A stretch of DNA of 44,765 nucleotides from Streptomyces phaeofaciens (GCF_014648915.1 NZ_BMSA01000045.1:1-44765); one strand, 5' to 3'. Shown: positions 32,852 through 41,446, counted from the stretch's first letter. The notes: a model not told the origin generated them from the letters alone. Made by a program: numbers and translations.

Positions 32852-34247
32852 CAGAACCACCACCAGCCGCCCCACAGCCATCGTCGTAGGCGCCAGCGCC
32901 TCCGGGCTCGTTGCCGCCGCCGCCCTCGCCGAGTTCGCCGACGTGACCATCCTCGAACGCGACACCCTGCCCGACGGCCCCAAGCCCCGCCGCGGCATAC
33001 CCCAGGCGCACCACGCCCACCTGGTGTGGACCGGAGGTGTGAAGGCTTTCGAGCAGCTGCTCCCCGGCGTGGTGGCCGAAGCCGTCGACAGCGGCGCGCG
33101 CCTGGTCCGCATCATGGGCGACATGGTCAGCCGTGCCCCCAACGAGGTGTGGTTCAGGCGTTTCGAGAACGTCCCGCACAAGAACCTGGTGTGCTCCCGG
33201 CCCCTCCTCGACCACGTGCTGTCCACCCGCGTCCTGAAGGACCCACGGATCACCCTCCGGGAGAACACCACAGCCCTCGGCCTGGTCGGCACCGCCACTG
33301 CAGTCACGGGCATCCGCGTCCAGACCGACAGCGTCGAGGAGGTCCTGGACGCCGACCTGGTCGTGGACGCCTCCGGCCGCGGCACCCGGGCCCCGGCGTG
33401 GTTGGAGGACCTCGGCTTGCCCGCGGTCGAGCGGCGCATGGTCGACGCTGGCGTCGCCTACGCCACCCGGCAATTCGAAGCCCCCGGCAGCACCGCAGTC
33501 AGGCCCTTTCCCCTCATCAACGTCCAGGCCAACCCCGCTACGGCCCCCGGCCAGGGCGGCATCATCCTGCCGATCGAAAACGGGCGGTGGATCGTCACCC
33601 TCTGCGGCACCCGCGGCGGTGAACCCACCAGCGACAACGACGCATTCGTTAACTTCGCGCTCGGCCTCGGAGACCCCATCATCGGGGAGCTACTCAAGAA
33701 CGCGAAGCCGATCGGCGACGTCACGATGTCGCACAGCACGGCCAACGTCCGCCGCTACTACGAGAAGATGAAGCAGTGGCCCGCCGGGTTCGTCGCCCTC
33801 GGGGACGCGATCGCCGTATTCAACCCGGTCTATGGCCACGGCCTCAGCGTGAGCGCTCAGTGCGCAGTCGCAGTCCGCGACGTCCTGCGCTCCCACTCCC
33901 TCACCGCGCCCGACACCGCCCGGCGCATACAGCAGGCTGCGGCACGCCCGGTCGGCGCCGCCTGGGGCCTGGCCGTCGGCCAGGACGCGTCCTACCCCGG
34001 GGCGACCGACACCCCGCCGACCGCCGCGGAACGGATGCTCGCCCGGTACGTCGACCGGTGCGTTGTAACCGGGGCCTCCAACCCTCGCGCCCTCCACGCC
34101 CTCCTCGACGTCATGAGCCTGCTGGAGCCCCCCACCCGCCTGTTCTCTCCCTCGGACATGCTCAAGCCCATGCTCCTCGGCCCCACGAAGCCGCTCCTCG
34201 CCGAGCCTCCCCTGCGCGAGGACGAACGCCAGGCAGCACTCTCCTGA
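32844..34247 (+). CDS. FAD-dependent oxidoreductase/monooxygenase
   Basis: This 467-aa flavoprotein has an N-terminal dinucleotide site, IVVGASASGLVAAAALAEF then DVTILERDTLPDGPKPRRGI (GxSxxG at about 16-21 and Glu at strand end). DLVVDASGRGTRAPAWLEDL is the DG-type motif. FVALGDAIAVFNPVYGHGLS is the GD motif that binds the FAD ribityl. The RGIPQAHHAHLVW segment and overall layout resemble the epoxidase/hydroxylase group of class A monooxygenases, including enzymes that epoxidise polyketides or isoprenoids. The ATG at 32844 overlaps the membrane-protein gene by 8 nt. It is the last gene of the XRE, ImmA, MAB_1171c operon and ends ahead of a strong terminator. Confidence 0.85.
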   Translation: MSDRTTTSRPTAIVVGASASGLVAAAALAEFADVTILERDTLPDGPKPRRGIPQAHHAHLVWTGGVKAFEQLLPGVVAEAVDSGARLVRIMGDMVSRAPNEVWFRRFENVPHKNLVCSRPLLDHVLSTRVLKDPRITLRENTTALGLVGTATAVTGIRVQTDSVEEVLDADLVVDASGRGTRAPAWLEDLGLPAVERRMVDAGVAYATRQFEAPGSTAVRPFPLINVQANPATAPGQGGIILPIENGRWIVTLCGTRGGEPTSDNDAFVNFALGLGDPIIGELLKNAKPIGDVTMSHSTANVRRYYEKMKQWPAGFVALGDAIAVFNPVYGHGLSVSAQCAVAVRDVLRSHSLTAPDTARRIQQAAARPVGAAWGLAVGQDASYPGATDTPPTAAERMLARYVDRCVVTGASNPRALHALLDVMSLLEPPTRLFSPSDMLKPMLLGPTKPLLAEPPLREDERQAALS

Positions 34248-34423
34248 CGTTCACACCAAAACGCTCGACACTGCGGGGCCCGAGGAACTCCCCGGGCCTT
34301 CATAAGGGTCCCCATACATGCCCCGGCTCGAAAAGGTCAGTAACACTCGAACAATCGGGTTGCGCAGACCTACACTGTTCTGCGTAACGTCGCCCCGCTG
34401 GAGGGGAGACGGGTAGAACGGCG

Positions 34424-34466
34424 ATGGCGGCCCCCCTCAATGTGTCTGAGGGGGGCCGCCATTTTT
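34424..34466 (+). terminator. Strong rho-independent terminator
   Basis: A perfect 16-bp stem (ATGGCGGCCCCCCTCA at 34424-34439 and its complement at 34447-34462) with a 7-nt loop is followed by TTTT. It ends the plus-strand operon after the FAD enzyme gene. The minus-strand DUF397 gene stops just 15 nt beyond it, so it may insulate the convergent transcripts. Confidence 0.88.
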
Positions 34467-34480
34467 CAGCGCGCCAGGTA

Positions 34481-34708
34481 TCAGGCGCGCGGGCTGAACT
34501 CACCCGCGCGAACGCTGGTCACGAAGGCGGACCACGACGACTTCGGGAAGACGAGCGCGGGGCCCGCCTTGTCCTTCGAGTCACGGACGCCCACCTCAGC
34601 TTCGAGATCGGCGGCCTCGACGCAGTTCCCTTCCGAACCGCTGCTGTACGAGGACTTGAACCAGGCCTCTTCCGGCGCCAGGTCAGTGGACTTGCGGATA
34701 CGGTTCAC
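34481..34708 (-). CDS. DUF397 small protein
   Basis: This 75-aa protein has the family signature EEAWFKSSYSSGSEGNCVEA followed by VGVRDSKDKAGPALVFPKSS and WSAFVTSVRAGEF. DUF397 proteins are usually encoded directly downstream of an XRE/DUF5753 regulator, as here, and are thought to bind and modulate it in development- or antibiotic-linked triads such as that of WhiJ. Its ATG overlaps the regulator's stop by 4 nt (ATGA), so both are coupled. Confidence 0.92.
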   Translation of the reverse strand: MNRIRKSTDLAPEEAWFKSSYSSGSEGNCVEAADLEAEVGVRDSKDKAGPALVFPKSSWSAFVTSVRAGEFSPRA

Positions 34709-35586
34709 GATGCCAACTTTCGCTCCATGTCCCTGTGGACTTCATCAATGAAACTCGGCGTCTCGTTGGGTGCGAGCGCCGCAGCCCGCAAGGCGTCGAA
34801 CCTGCGGGAGTACTTGCCGACGTCCGGTTTCTTGTCGGTGATGCTGGCCTGTCCGCCGGGCTGGTCAGCTTGCACGATCTTGCCCAGAGGCTCGCCCATG
34901 TCCAGCAGTGCAAAATTCTGGCTGACGCGGTAGCCCGTGGACGCTGCCGGCAGTATCTGCACCGTCACCGTGTCGAGGGCGGCGAGACGTTTGATCTCCT
35001 CGTACTGCTCGGCCATCACCTCACGGCTGCCGATCGTGCTTCGGACAGCGCCCTCGCCCATGATGACCCACAGCTCCCGCGGGTCTTCCTTGGTGATAAG
35101 CGCCTTCCGCGCCATGCGCACCTCGACGTTGGCGTCGATGAACTCTGTGGTGGTCTCGTCGACGCCCTTCGCGGACAGCAGCAGCTCGCGTGCGTATCGC
35201 TCAGTCTGCAGGAGGCCGAAGACGAGCGACGGCTGCCATGCTGCGATGGACTCGGCGTCTGCCTCCATGCCCACGTACTCACGCATGCCCTTCGGCAGGT
35301 GTGCGGAGTATGGGACCCACCAGCCCTCCTGCAGGGACTCCCGATGGATGACCAGCAGGCTCTCGACGACCTCAAGATCTTCGACCCCGTAGTGAGCGAG
35401 GAGGTTCTTCAGGTCGCCAGGGTTGGGGAGACTGGTCCTGCCCTTCTCGACACGCCACAGCTTCTCCGGAGAGAAGCCCAGGGCTGAGGCGACGTCCTCG
35501 CGTCTCATGCCGAGGTCTTCCCTCATCCTGGTGAGCACCTTGCCCAGGTGCACCCGCCTGCTGGTCGGCCCCTTCGGTGCGGCCAC
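34705..35586 (-). CDS. XRE/DUF5753 regulator (WhiJ-like family)
   Basis: This 293-aa protein has an N-terminal HTH (RVHLGKVLTRMREDLGMRRE then DVASALGFSPEKLWRVEKGR, about 12-52). It also has the DUF5753 domain, including YVGMEADAESIAAWQPSLVF, GLLQTERYARELL, LWVIMGEGAVRSTIGSREVM, LAALDTVTVQILPAASTGYR and SFIDEVHRDMERK. The length is normal for the family. It forms the classic pair with the downstream DUF397 gene and diverges from a gene for an HATPase protein, the third member often seen in such triads. The upstream region holds a 21-bp-period repeat that is a candidate operator. Confidence 0.92.
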   Translation of the reverse strand: MAAPKGPTSRRVHLGKVLTRMREDLGMRREDVASALGFSPEKLWRVEKGRTSLPNPGDLKNLLAHYGVEDLEVVESLLVIHRESLQEGWWVPYSAHLPKGMREYVGMEADAESIAAWQPSLVFGLLQTERYARELLLSAKGVDETTTEFIDANVEVRMARKALITKEDPRELWVIMGEGAVRSTIGSREVMAEQYEEIKRLAALDTVTVQILPAASTGYRVSQNFALLDMGEPLGKIVQADQPGGQASITDKKPDVGKYSRRFDALRAAALAPNETPSFIDEVHRDMERKLAS

Positions 35587-35619
35587 TCGTCATCCCCTCT
35601 GTCGTGCCGAGGCACGCGC

Positions 35620-35766
35620 CGATCGAGTGGGGTCCACCCGTCCCAGAGTCCGGTTCATGTCTCCCGGAGTCCGGTCCAAGCCTCCCCAAGTGCCCCTTAA
35701 CCATGCCCGAGTTGGAAGTGTGCCACCCCAAGTACTTCTTGCACAGCCAAGAGTCCAGACAACTGC
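35620..35766. repeat. Seven degenerate 21-bp repeats upstream of the XRE/DUF5753 gene
   Basis: The units start at 35620, 35641, 35662, 35683, 35704, 35725 and 35746. Each has GAGT or AAGT at the same offset, usually preceded by CCC or CC (for example TCCCAGAGTCCGG, TCCCGGAGTCCGG, TCCCCAAGTGCCC). The period equals two helical turns, so the cores lie on one face of the DNA. The array starts just upstream of the minus-strand regulator start (35586) and lies before the plus-strand HATPase gene (35930). I infer binding sites for the regulator. Confidence 0.55.
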
Positions 35767-35929
35767 ATATGCCATTCGTCGTGAAAATTGCACGCTCCAT
35801 TGCACATCAACTCCGTCATGCAAGAAAGTAGTTGAGCCACGGCGCAGCGTGACGAGCAGCAGTCGGCGTTCCGACTTCGCGATGCCCTGAGCCGTGTCGA
35901 TCCCCCATTGGCCGTCCGGAGGTCTCGAC

Positions 35930-36844
35930 ATGACATCCCGTGCGCTTGAGTACCACGAAGGCGTCCGGACGGCCCTCAGGGCCCTCGAGATCTCGACCGC
36001 GCGGAACCCGGGCCCTGATTCCGCCGGAAAGTCCGTGGAGGACGCGCTCTGGCCTCAGCGGCTCCGCCAGAACCTACGGGCCAGCCTCACGTACTGGGGA
36101 TACCCCGAGCTGATCGATGATGCCTGCCTCCTTCTCAGCGAGCTGGCGACCAACGCTCTGCGCTACGGCGAAGGTGACCTCGCTGTGAAAGTCTGCCTCC
36201 GGGGCTCCCACTGCGTGATCGAGGTCGCCGACGGCTCGTCCGAGCGTCCCGTGCTGCGCGAGGCCGGCCTCGATGACGAGAACGGCCGCGGTCTCCTCCT
36301 CCTGGACTGCCTGGCGGAGCAGTGGGGTGTCAGCGACGACGGCACGTCGACCTGGTGCACCCTGCGCCTGCCCGAGCGTGCACTTCGCACCCCCATGGAG
36401 CCGAGCACACCGGTCGTCGACCGCATCTCCATGGATCTTCCCGCCGACACCTCGGCGCCCCGGATGGCTCGGATCCGAACCCGCTCGGCGCTCACCCTGC
36501 TGGGCTGGGAAGGCCCTACCCCTGCCGCGGTCAGTGTGATCAGCACTCTCGTGGACAACGCCATCCAGCACGGACAGATTCCATCCGCGACCGAGAAGCT
36601 CGACGTCGTACTCAGCATCACCGCGGACCAAAGCCTCCTCATCGACGTCGTGGACGCGAACCCGTCCTTCCCCCGCTTCGGCGAAGCCGTCGTTGGCGAG
36701 CGGGGGAGTGGCCTGTGGACGGCCGCCCAGCAAGGCGCTGTGATCACGTATTCCGTCTGTCAGGACTTCAGCGGCAAGACAGTCCGGGCTGCTCTGTCGC
36801 TGGCTTGCCATCTGGGCTGTCGGCCCGCGCCGAGTTCCCTCTAG
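35930..36844 (+). CDS. Protein with two tandem HATPase (anti-sigma-like) domains
   Basis: This 304-aa protein has a first GHKL ATPase domain at about 60-150: LLLSELATNALRYGEGDLAV (N box), VIEVADGSS (G1) and DDENGRGLLLLDCLAEQWGV (G2). A second domain at about 195-295 has VISTLVDNAIQHGQ (N box), LIDVVDANPSFPRF (G1) and VGERGSGLWTAAQQGA (G2). Single-domain relatives act as anti-sigma-factor kinases or partners of XRE/DUF397 pairs in Streptomyces; two complete domains in one chain are unusual. The ATG at 35930 has GGAGG 7 nt upstream. It diverges from the XRE/DUF397 pair. Confidence 0.85.
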   Translation: MTSRALEYHEGVRTALRALEISTARNPGPDSAGKSVEDALWPQRLRQNLRASLTYWGYPELIDDACLLLSELATNALRYGEGDLAVKVCLRGSHCVIEVADGSSERPVLREAGLDDENGRGLLLLDCLAEQWGVSDDGTSTWCTLRLPERALRTPMEPSTPVVDRISMDLPADTSAPRMARIRTRSALTLLGWEGPTPAAVSVISTLVDNAIQHGQIPSATEKLDVVLSITADQSLLIDVVDANPSFPRFGEAVVGERGSGLWTAAQQGAVITYSVCQDFSGKTVRAALSLACHLGCRPAPSSL

Positions 36845-37012
36845 CCGGTGTCGGCCCGCGCGCGAATCGCGTCCTGGTGGCGGGCCGACACCACCCCATC
36901 CGTTCCTCATCCGGTTCCTGAAGGTCAAATTCCGTGTCTGAGTCCTTATCTCACCAAAACCCTGTGCTCCACCCCGTGCACCGTGATTCCACCGCAGGCC
37001 CGGGGCGGACCG

Positions 37013-38035
37013 ATGCTCGTGCGTAGCGACGATCTGGTCGTGGATCTGGCCGGCCGTGACGCGCAGCTGCGCCCCGTCCTGCAAGACCTTCGGGTCGGCA
37101 GGTGGGGTTCCCTGCAGAGCCTCCTGGACGCCACCGGTCAGGACTGGTGGCTGTGGACCTCCCGCAGTCAGATCGTGCCGCTAGGGCAAGGAGCGCCTGG
37201 GGCGGTCAAGGCGTGGCTAGACACGGAGCCGTCCGACCCCGGCGCCTGTGTGATGTGGTGCCGCGTCTTGACCCATCAGGCGGTGCGGGTCTGGCAGGAC
37301 GGGAAAGGAGAGCTCGTGCAGCAGGTGAGGGAGGCCGCCCGCAGAGCCTGCTTCACCGCAGCCTACGCATCGCCGTCGTCGCCGGTGCCGTGGCTGAGCC
37401 TGCTGGACCTCGCCAAAGTATCGAGCACCTTCGAGGATCTGGATCCCTACCAGCAGCTCCGCAATACCTGGGCCTACAACCCGCCGGACCGCACGTTTCA
37501 GCTCGATCCGGCCCCATGGATGCTCTGGCATCACGTGCGCTACCTCGACCCCAGCAACCGTGAAGTGAACCAGCGGATGCGCGAGTACATCGAAGCATCG
37601 TGGAGATCCGGCGCAACCGACTTCACCCGCTGGGCCGCCAGCCGCGCCACAGCAGGGTCCGCTGATTTTGTGCTGCCCCTGTATGCCTTCGTGTCCGACT
37701 ACCAACGCCAGGTGCACGCCGGCCGCAGGACGGCCACCCTGTACTGGAGCACCGAACAGATCAAGCATCACGCCCGCCAAGCACGCGACATGTGGTTCTG
37801 GGCCACGCCAGCTCGCGAGCGGTCGCGGTTGTCGCTACTCGATCTGAACCATCTGGCGTTCATGCTGGCCGCGTCGGGAGAGGGCGGGGCCGACGCCGTG
37901 TTCGACGAGATCGGACCCCACGCGACTCCCGCTCCCTGGGCGCAGGTCGCAGCAGTCCTGGGGCGGCACAGTTGGCAGGCGGAGTTCCTGCGAGCACGCC
38001 GCGGTTGCCGTCCACGAAGCCACCGGCGCTCGTGA
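37013..38035 (+). CDS. Hypothetical protein, about 340 aa
   Basis: I do not recognise this family. The chosen ATG gives MLVRSDDLVVDLAGRDAQLR; an upstream frame extension exists but is Ser/Pro-rich and unconvincing. The protein is Trp- and Arg-rich, with VGRWGSLQSLLDATGQDWWL, ACVMWCRVLTHQAVRVWQDG, DPAPWMLWHHVRYLDPSNRE and FVLPLYAFVSDYQRQVHAGR. It has no membrane helix or catalytic motif I can name. It lies 100 nt upstream of the APC permease gene on the same strand and may belong to the same transcription unit. Confidence 0.65.
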   Translation: MLVRSDDLVVDLAGRDAQLRPVLQDLRVGRWGSLQSLLDATGQDWWLWTSRSQIVPLGQGAPGAVKAWLDTEPSDPGACVMWCRVLTHQAVRVWQDGKGELVQQVREAARRACFTAAYASPSSPVPWLSLLDLAKVSSTFEDLDPYQQLRNTWAYNPPDRTFQLDPAPWMLWHHVRYLDPSNREVNQRMREYIEASWRSGATDFTRWAASRATAGSADFVLPLYAFVSDYQRQVHAGRRTATLYWSTEQIKHHARQARDMWFWATPARERSRLSLLDLNHLAFMLAASGEGGADAVFDEIGPHATPAPWAQVAAVLGRHSWQAEFLRARRGCRPRSHRRS

Positions 38036-38135
38036 TGCCACGGACCGCGTCTGCTCGTGACCCGCCCAGCTGGAGAACGCCGCCACTCCGCCTCCTTCTC
38101 CCAGCACCCCTTCTCGACGACACCAAGGACGTTCT

Positions 38136-39635
38136 GTGCCGCGATCTGCCACCCCACCGTTAGCCGCCGCCGATGACGCTGTCCTTCAGCAGCTGGGCAT
38201 CAAGCCCGAACTGTCACGCAGGATGGGACGATTCGGCAACTTCGCGATCAGCTTCGCCGTCATCTGCGTCCTGGCCGGAGGCATGAGCCTGTTCGGCTAC
38301 GGCCTCGGCCACGGCGGGCCCGTCGTCATGCTGGGCAGCTGGGCCCTGATCGGCCTTCTCACACTGCTGATGGGCATGTCCCTGGCCGACGTGGTCTCCG
38401 CCTACCCCACCTCCGGCGGCCCCTACTTCATGGCCGAGAAGCTCGGCGGGCCGCGCTGGGGCTGGACCACCGGGTGGCTCAACCTCCTCGGCCTGCTCGG
38501 CGCCATCGCCGGCATCGACTACGGCGCCGCCGTCTTCACGGGCGCCTTCGCACAGATGCAGTGGGGCATCAACCCCACACCCGGCCTCACAATACTGATC
38601 TTCGCGTGCATCCTCGCGGTGCACGGTCTGGTCAACGTGCGCGGTGTCCGCGTCGTCAACGCCCTCAACTCCATCGGGGCGTGGTGGATGATCGGCGGCG
38701 TCGCCGCCATCGTCCTCGCGCTGCTCCTCGCCCCCGTCCAGCACCGCTCGCCGGAGTTCGTGTTCACCCACTTCGCCAACACGAGCGGCTTCGACAGCGT
38801 GCTGTACGTGTGCCTGATCGGCGCCCTGCTGCCCGGCTACACCTTCTGCGGCTACGACGCCAGCTCCCACGTCGCGGAGGAGACCACCGACGCGCAGAAC
38901 TCCGCACCCCGAGGCATCGTCAGATCGATCTGGGTGTCATGGGTGGCCGGCTTCTTCCTGCTGGTGGCACTGCTGATGTCCATCCAGGACTACCAGGGCA
39001 CCCTGAACTCGGCGACCGGCGTCGCTCCGGCGCAGATCTTCCTCGACGTCCTGGGCGTCTTCGGGGCCAAGGTGCTGCTGCTGGTCGTGATCGTGGCCAT
39101 GCTGTTCTGCGGAAACGCAGAGGTCGCGGCCGCCTCCCGCATGATCTGGGCGTTCTCCCGCAGCCGCGCCCTGCCCTGGTCGCACCTCTGGCAGAAGGTC
39201 AGCGGCACGACGCAGACCCCGGTGGCGGCGGTATGGCTGGCCGTCGGCGCGCCCCTCGTCCTGGCTCTGCCCGCGCTGTACTCCCCGGCAGCCTACGGGG
39301 CGATCACCGCGATCAACGCCGTCGGCATGATCCCCTCCTACGGCATCCCCGTCTACCTCGCCCTGCGCAAGGGCACGGCCTATACGCCTGGCCCGTGGAC
39401 GCTCGGCCGCTGGCGGCGCCCTGTCGGCTGGATCGCCGTCCTCTACGTCCTGGCCATCACCGTGGTCTTCTGCCTGCCCCAGAGTTCCCCGATCACCGCG
39501 GACACGTTCAACTACGCCGGCGTCTCGCTGGCCGTCGCCCTGCTCCTGGCCTGGCTGACCTGGGTCACCAAGGGCCGCCGCGACTACCAGCTCACCACCC
39601 CGTCCGACCAGGCACTCGTGGAAGGTCTCGTGTGA
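38136..39635 (+). CDS. APC-superfamily amino acid/amine permease
   Basis: This 499-aa membrane transporter starts GTG at 38136 with AAGGACG 5 nt upstream. It has about 12 hydrophobic helices. Helix 1 and the following loop carry the family pattern (FAISFAVICVLAGGMSLFGY), and helix 2-3 has SLADVVSAYPTSGGPYFMAE, the consensus of the GABA/choline-type branch. GYTFCGYDASSHVAEETTDA and ASRMIWAFSRSRALPWSHLW are further diagnostic blocks. The substrate is probably an amino acid, GABA or polyamine; sequence cannot decide. Its TGA overlaps the ATG of the glutamine-synthetase-like gene (TGATG), so uptake and ligation are likely linked. Confidence 0.88.
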   Translation: MPRSATPPLAAADDAVLQQLGIKPELSRRMGRFGNFAISFAVICVLAGGMSLFGYGLGHGGPVVMLGSWALIGLLTLLMGMSLADVVSAYPTSGGPYFMAEKLGGPRWGWTTGWLNLLGLLGAIAGIDYGAAVFTGAFAQMQWGINPTPGLTILIFACILAVHGLVNVRGVRVVNALNSIGAWWMIGGVAAIVLALLLAPVQHRSPEFVFTHFANTSGFDSVLYVCLIGALLPGYTFCGYDASSHVAEETTDAQNSAPRGIVRSIWVSWVAGFFLLVALLMSIQDYQGTLNSATGVAPAQIFLDVLGVFGAKVLLLVVIVAMLFCGNAEVAAASRMIWAFSRSRALPWSHLWQKVSGTTQTPVAAVWLAVGAPLVLALPALYSPAAYGAITAINAVGMIPSYGIPVYLALRKGTAYTPGPWTLGRWRRPVGWIAVLYVLAITVVFCLPQSSPITADTFNYAGVSLAVALLLAWLTWVTKGRRDYQLTTPSDQALVEGLV

Positions 39636-41047
39636 TGGCCGACGAACAACAGCACCAGGAGCCGAACCAAGACCGCGAGCAGGACAGCGTCGGCGCCCCG
39701 CCGGAAGGGACCTGGCTGGCACAGGCCGTGGAGAGCGGGAAGATCACCCGGGTGATGCTCGCCGTACCGGACATGCGAGGCCGTCCGCGAGGAAAGATCC
39801 TCGACGCCCCCCTCTTCATGGACAGGCTCGGCGGCCAGGCGGAGATGTGTGCCTACACCCTGGCCACCGACGTCGACATGACCCCCCTCAGCGACTTCGC
39901 CCTGACCGGCTGGGACCAGGGATTCGGCGACGTCCAGGTGAAGGCTGACACCGCCACCGCACGCACGCTGCCCTACCAACCGGGCACCGCCATGGTGATC
40001 GGTGACGTCTTCGACCACGACGGCACCCCCGTCGACATCGCCCCCCGCCACATGCTGCGCGCGCAACTGGACCACCTCGCCCACCACGGCTTCCGCGTCG
40101 CCGTGGGCATCGAGAGCGAGTTCCTGCTCGTCAACGGCACCCCTGACGCCCTCCACCGCTCCGGATACCGTGATCTGCGCCCGGCCTGGCCCCACAACCT
40201 CGACTACGCCCTCGCCCACCCGCTGAAGGCCGGCGCATTCCTCCGCGACCTCCACGAGGACCTCCGCCTGGCCGGCATCCCCGTCGAAGCCATCAAGACC
40301 GAGGGTGCTCCCGGCCAGGTCGAGATGACGTTCGCCTACGGCGACCCCCTGGCAGCATGCGACGCCTACCCCGCCTACCGGCTGATCGTGGACGACCTCG
40401 CCCAGCGCCGGGGCATGACCGCCGTGTGGATGGCCGCCCCCTCCAACGACGTGGGCAGCGGCCTGCACCTCCATCTGTCCCTGTGGACGGACAACGGCGC
40501 CAACGCCTTCGCCTGCAATCGCCACGCAGACCTGCCCCCGGCCATGGATCGGGCCATCGCCGGACTGATCTCCGGCATGCCGCACCTGGCCCCGCTGTAC
40601 GCACCCACCATCAACTCCTACAAGCGCTACCGCCCCCATTCCTTCGCCCCCACCCGCCACACCTGGGGTTTCGACAACCGCGGCTGCGCCGTCCGCGTCA
40701 CCGGCACCAGCACCGGCGAGGGCACCCATCTGGAAGCCCGGTGGGCCGGCGCCGACGCAAACCCTTACTTGGCACTCGCCGCCGCCTGCGCCTCCATCGT
40801 GCACGGCTTCGACGACAACCCAGAGCTGCCCCCGCCCTGCACCGGCGACGCCTACTCAGCACACGCGGTTCCCGTTCCCGGCGACTTGGCCGAGGCCCTC
40901 GGCCACTTCACCGGCAGCACGTTTCCCGGGACGGCGTTCGGGAAGCGCGTCGTCGACCACTACACCCGGGCCGCCCGCCTTGAGATCGGCCACCAGCGCG
41001 GCCACGTCACCGACATCGAACGTCAACGCGCCATCGGCCGGGCCTGA
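39635..41047 (+). CDS. Glutamine-synthetase-like gamma-glutamyl ligase
   Basis: This 470-aa enzyme of the glutamine synthetase fold has AVGIESEFLL (metal Glu at about 160/162), KTEGAPGQVEMTFAYGDPLA, GSGLHLHLSLWTD, the substrate/ATP loop INSYKRYRPHSFAPT and THLEARWAGADANPYLALAA. The N-terminal region (VMLAVPDMRGRPRGKIL) is typical of GS-like ligases that use amines other than ammonia, such as gamma-glutamyl-polyamine or -ethanolamine synthetases. The canonical adenylylation Tyr motif is not seen. It is coupled to the permease gene by a 1-nt overlap. The likely role is attaching glutamate to an imported amine, or supplying a building block to the nearby LanB pathway. Confidence 0.82.
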   Translation: MADEQQHQEPNQDREQDSVGAPPEGTWLAQAVESGKITRVMLAVPDMRGRPRGKILDAPLFMDRLGGQAEMCAYTLATDVDMTPLSDFALTGWDQGFGDVQVKADTATARTLPYQPGTAMVIGDVFDHDGTPVDIAPRHMLRAQLDHLAHHGFRVAVGIESEFLLVNGTPDALHRSGYRDLRPAWPHNLDYALAHPLKAGAFLRDLHEDLRLAGIPVEAIKTEGAPGQVEMTFAYGDPLAACDAYPAYRLIVDDLAQRRGMTAVWMAAPSNDVGSGLHLHLSLWTDNGANAFACNRHADLPPAMDRAIAGLISGMPHLAPLYAPTINSYKRYRPHSFAPTRHTWGFDNRGCAVRVTGTSTGEGTHLEARWAGADANPYLALAAACASIVHGFDDNPELPPPCTGDAYSAHAVPVPGDLAEALGHFTGSTFPGTAFGKRVVDHYTRAARLEIGHQRGHVTDIERQRAIGRA

Positions 41048-41281
41048 CAGCCGCGCCGCCTCAGTCGCTCGTTCCGGGGGCGGACCCGTCCGCGTCCTCA
41101 ACAGCGCCCGATCGGCTATGGAAGCGCGCAGATCGCCGTCGGTGACGTGACCTGCGCGCAGCCTTCGGGCAGGTGCACCTGGACGGCCCCACTCAGCCGG
41201 CCCCTGCTGGTTCACCCCATCGTCACTGCCCTCGCCTCCAGCTCTCATCAGCCACATCACCTCCCCCTTGGAGCCCTGACC
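41048..41281. other. Gap between the ligase and the small peptide gene
   Basis: This 234-nt non-coding stretch has no convincing frame and no clear terminator. It probably holds the promoter for the peptide and LanB genes. Confidence 0.4.
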
Positions 41282-41446
41282 ATGACCGCTGCCGGCCTCG
41301 CAACGACATCGGAGCTCACCGACGCACCCGACACCGGCCGTCCCCAGCAGACCGGCCAACCTCCGCTCGTCGAGTTCCTTGATCTCCAAGAGAACGAAGT
41401 ACCTGGCACCGCAGACGCACTGCGGCACTTCTTCGGCGACGCGTGA
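41282..41446 (+). CDS. 54-aa candidate RiPP precursor peptide, Cys-free
   Basis: The ATG at 41282 follows GGAG at 8-nt spacing. The peptide reads MTAAGLATTSELTDAPDTGR, PQQTGQPPLVEFLDLQENEV, PGTADALRHFFGDA. It sits 52 nt before a LanB-type dehydratase gene on the same strand, where a precursor is normally found. It has a leader-like acidic region with EFLDL, reminiscent of the FxLD/FNLD-type recognition motif of class I leaders. However, it contains no Cys, and the C-terminal part has a single Thr. A classical lanthionine ring cannot form from it. It may be a scaffold extended or modified in another way, or not a precursor at all. Confidence 0.55.
   Translation: MTAAGLATTSELTDAPDTGRPQQTGQPPLVEFLDLQENEVPGTADALRHFFGDA

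Noticed and set aside
32138..33439. A 433-codon minus-strand frame opposite the MAB_1171c and FAD enzyme genes
   Set aside because: It is antisense to two well-supported genes and contains no recognisable domain.
34300..34400. A small ORF or promoter between the FAD gene and the terminator
   Set aside because: No ribosome site leads into a protein-like frame. A TACACT hexamer is present, but no -35 at suitable distance was found.
35620..35766. The 21-bp array as a CRISPR
   Set aside because: The units are contiguous and degenerate with no spacers of constant length, and no cas gene is nearby.
39584..40804. A 406-codon minus-strand frame opposite the GS-like ligase
   Set aside because: It is Gly/Val-rich antisense sequence typical of high-GC DNA; the ligase on the plus strand has all its motifs.
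38474..41047. An 857-codon open frame running through the permease and into the ligase
   Set aside because: Its first 390 codons are an off-frame Arg/Pro-rich shadow of the permease gene. Only the part from 39635 is the GS-like enzyme.
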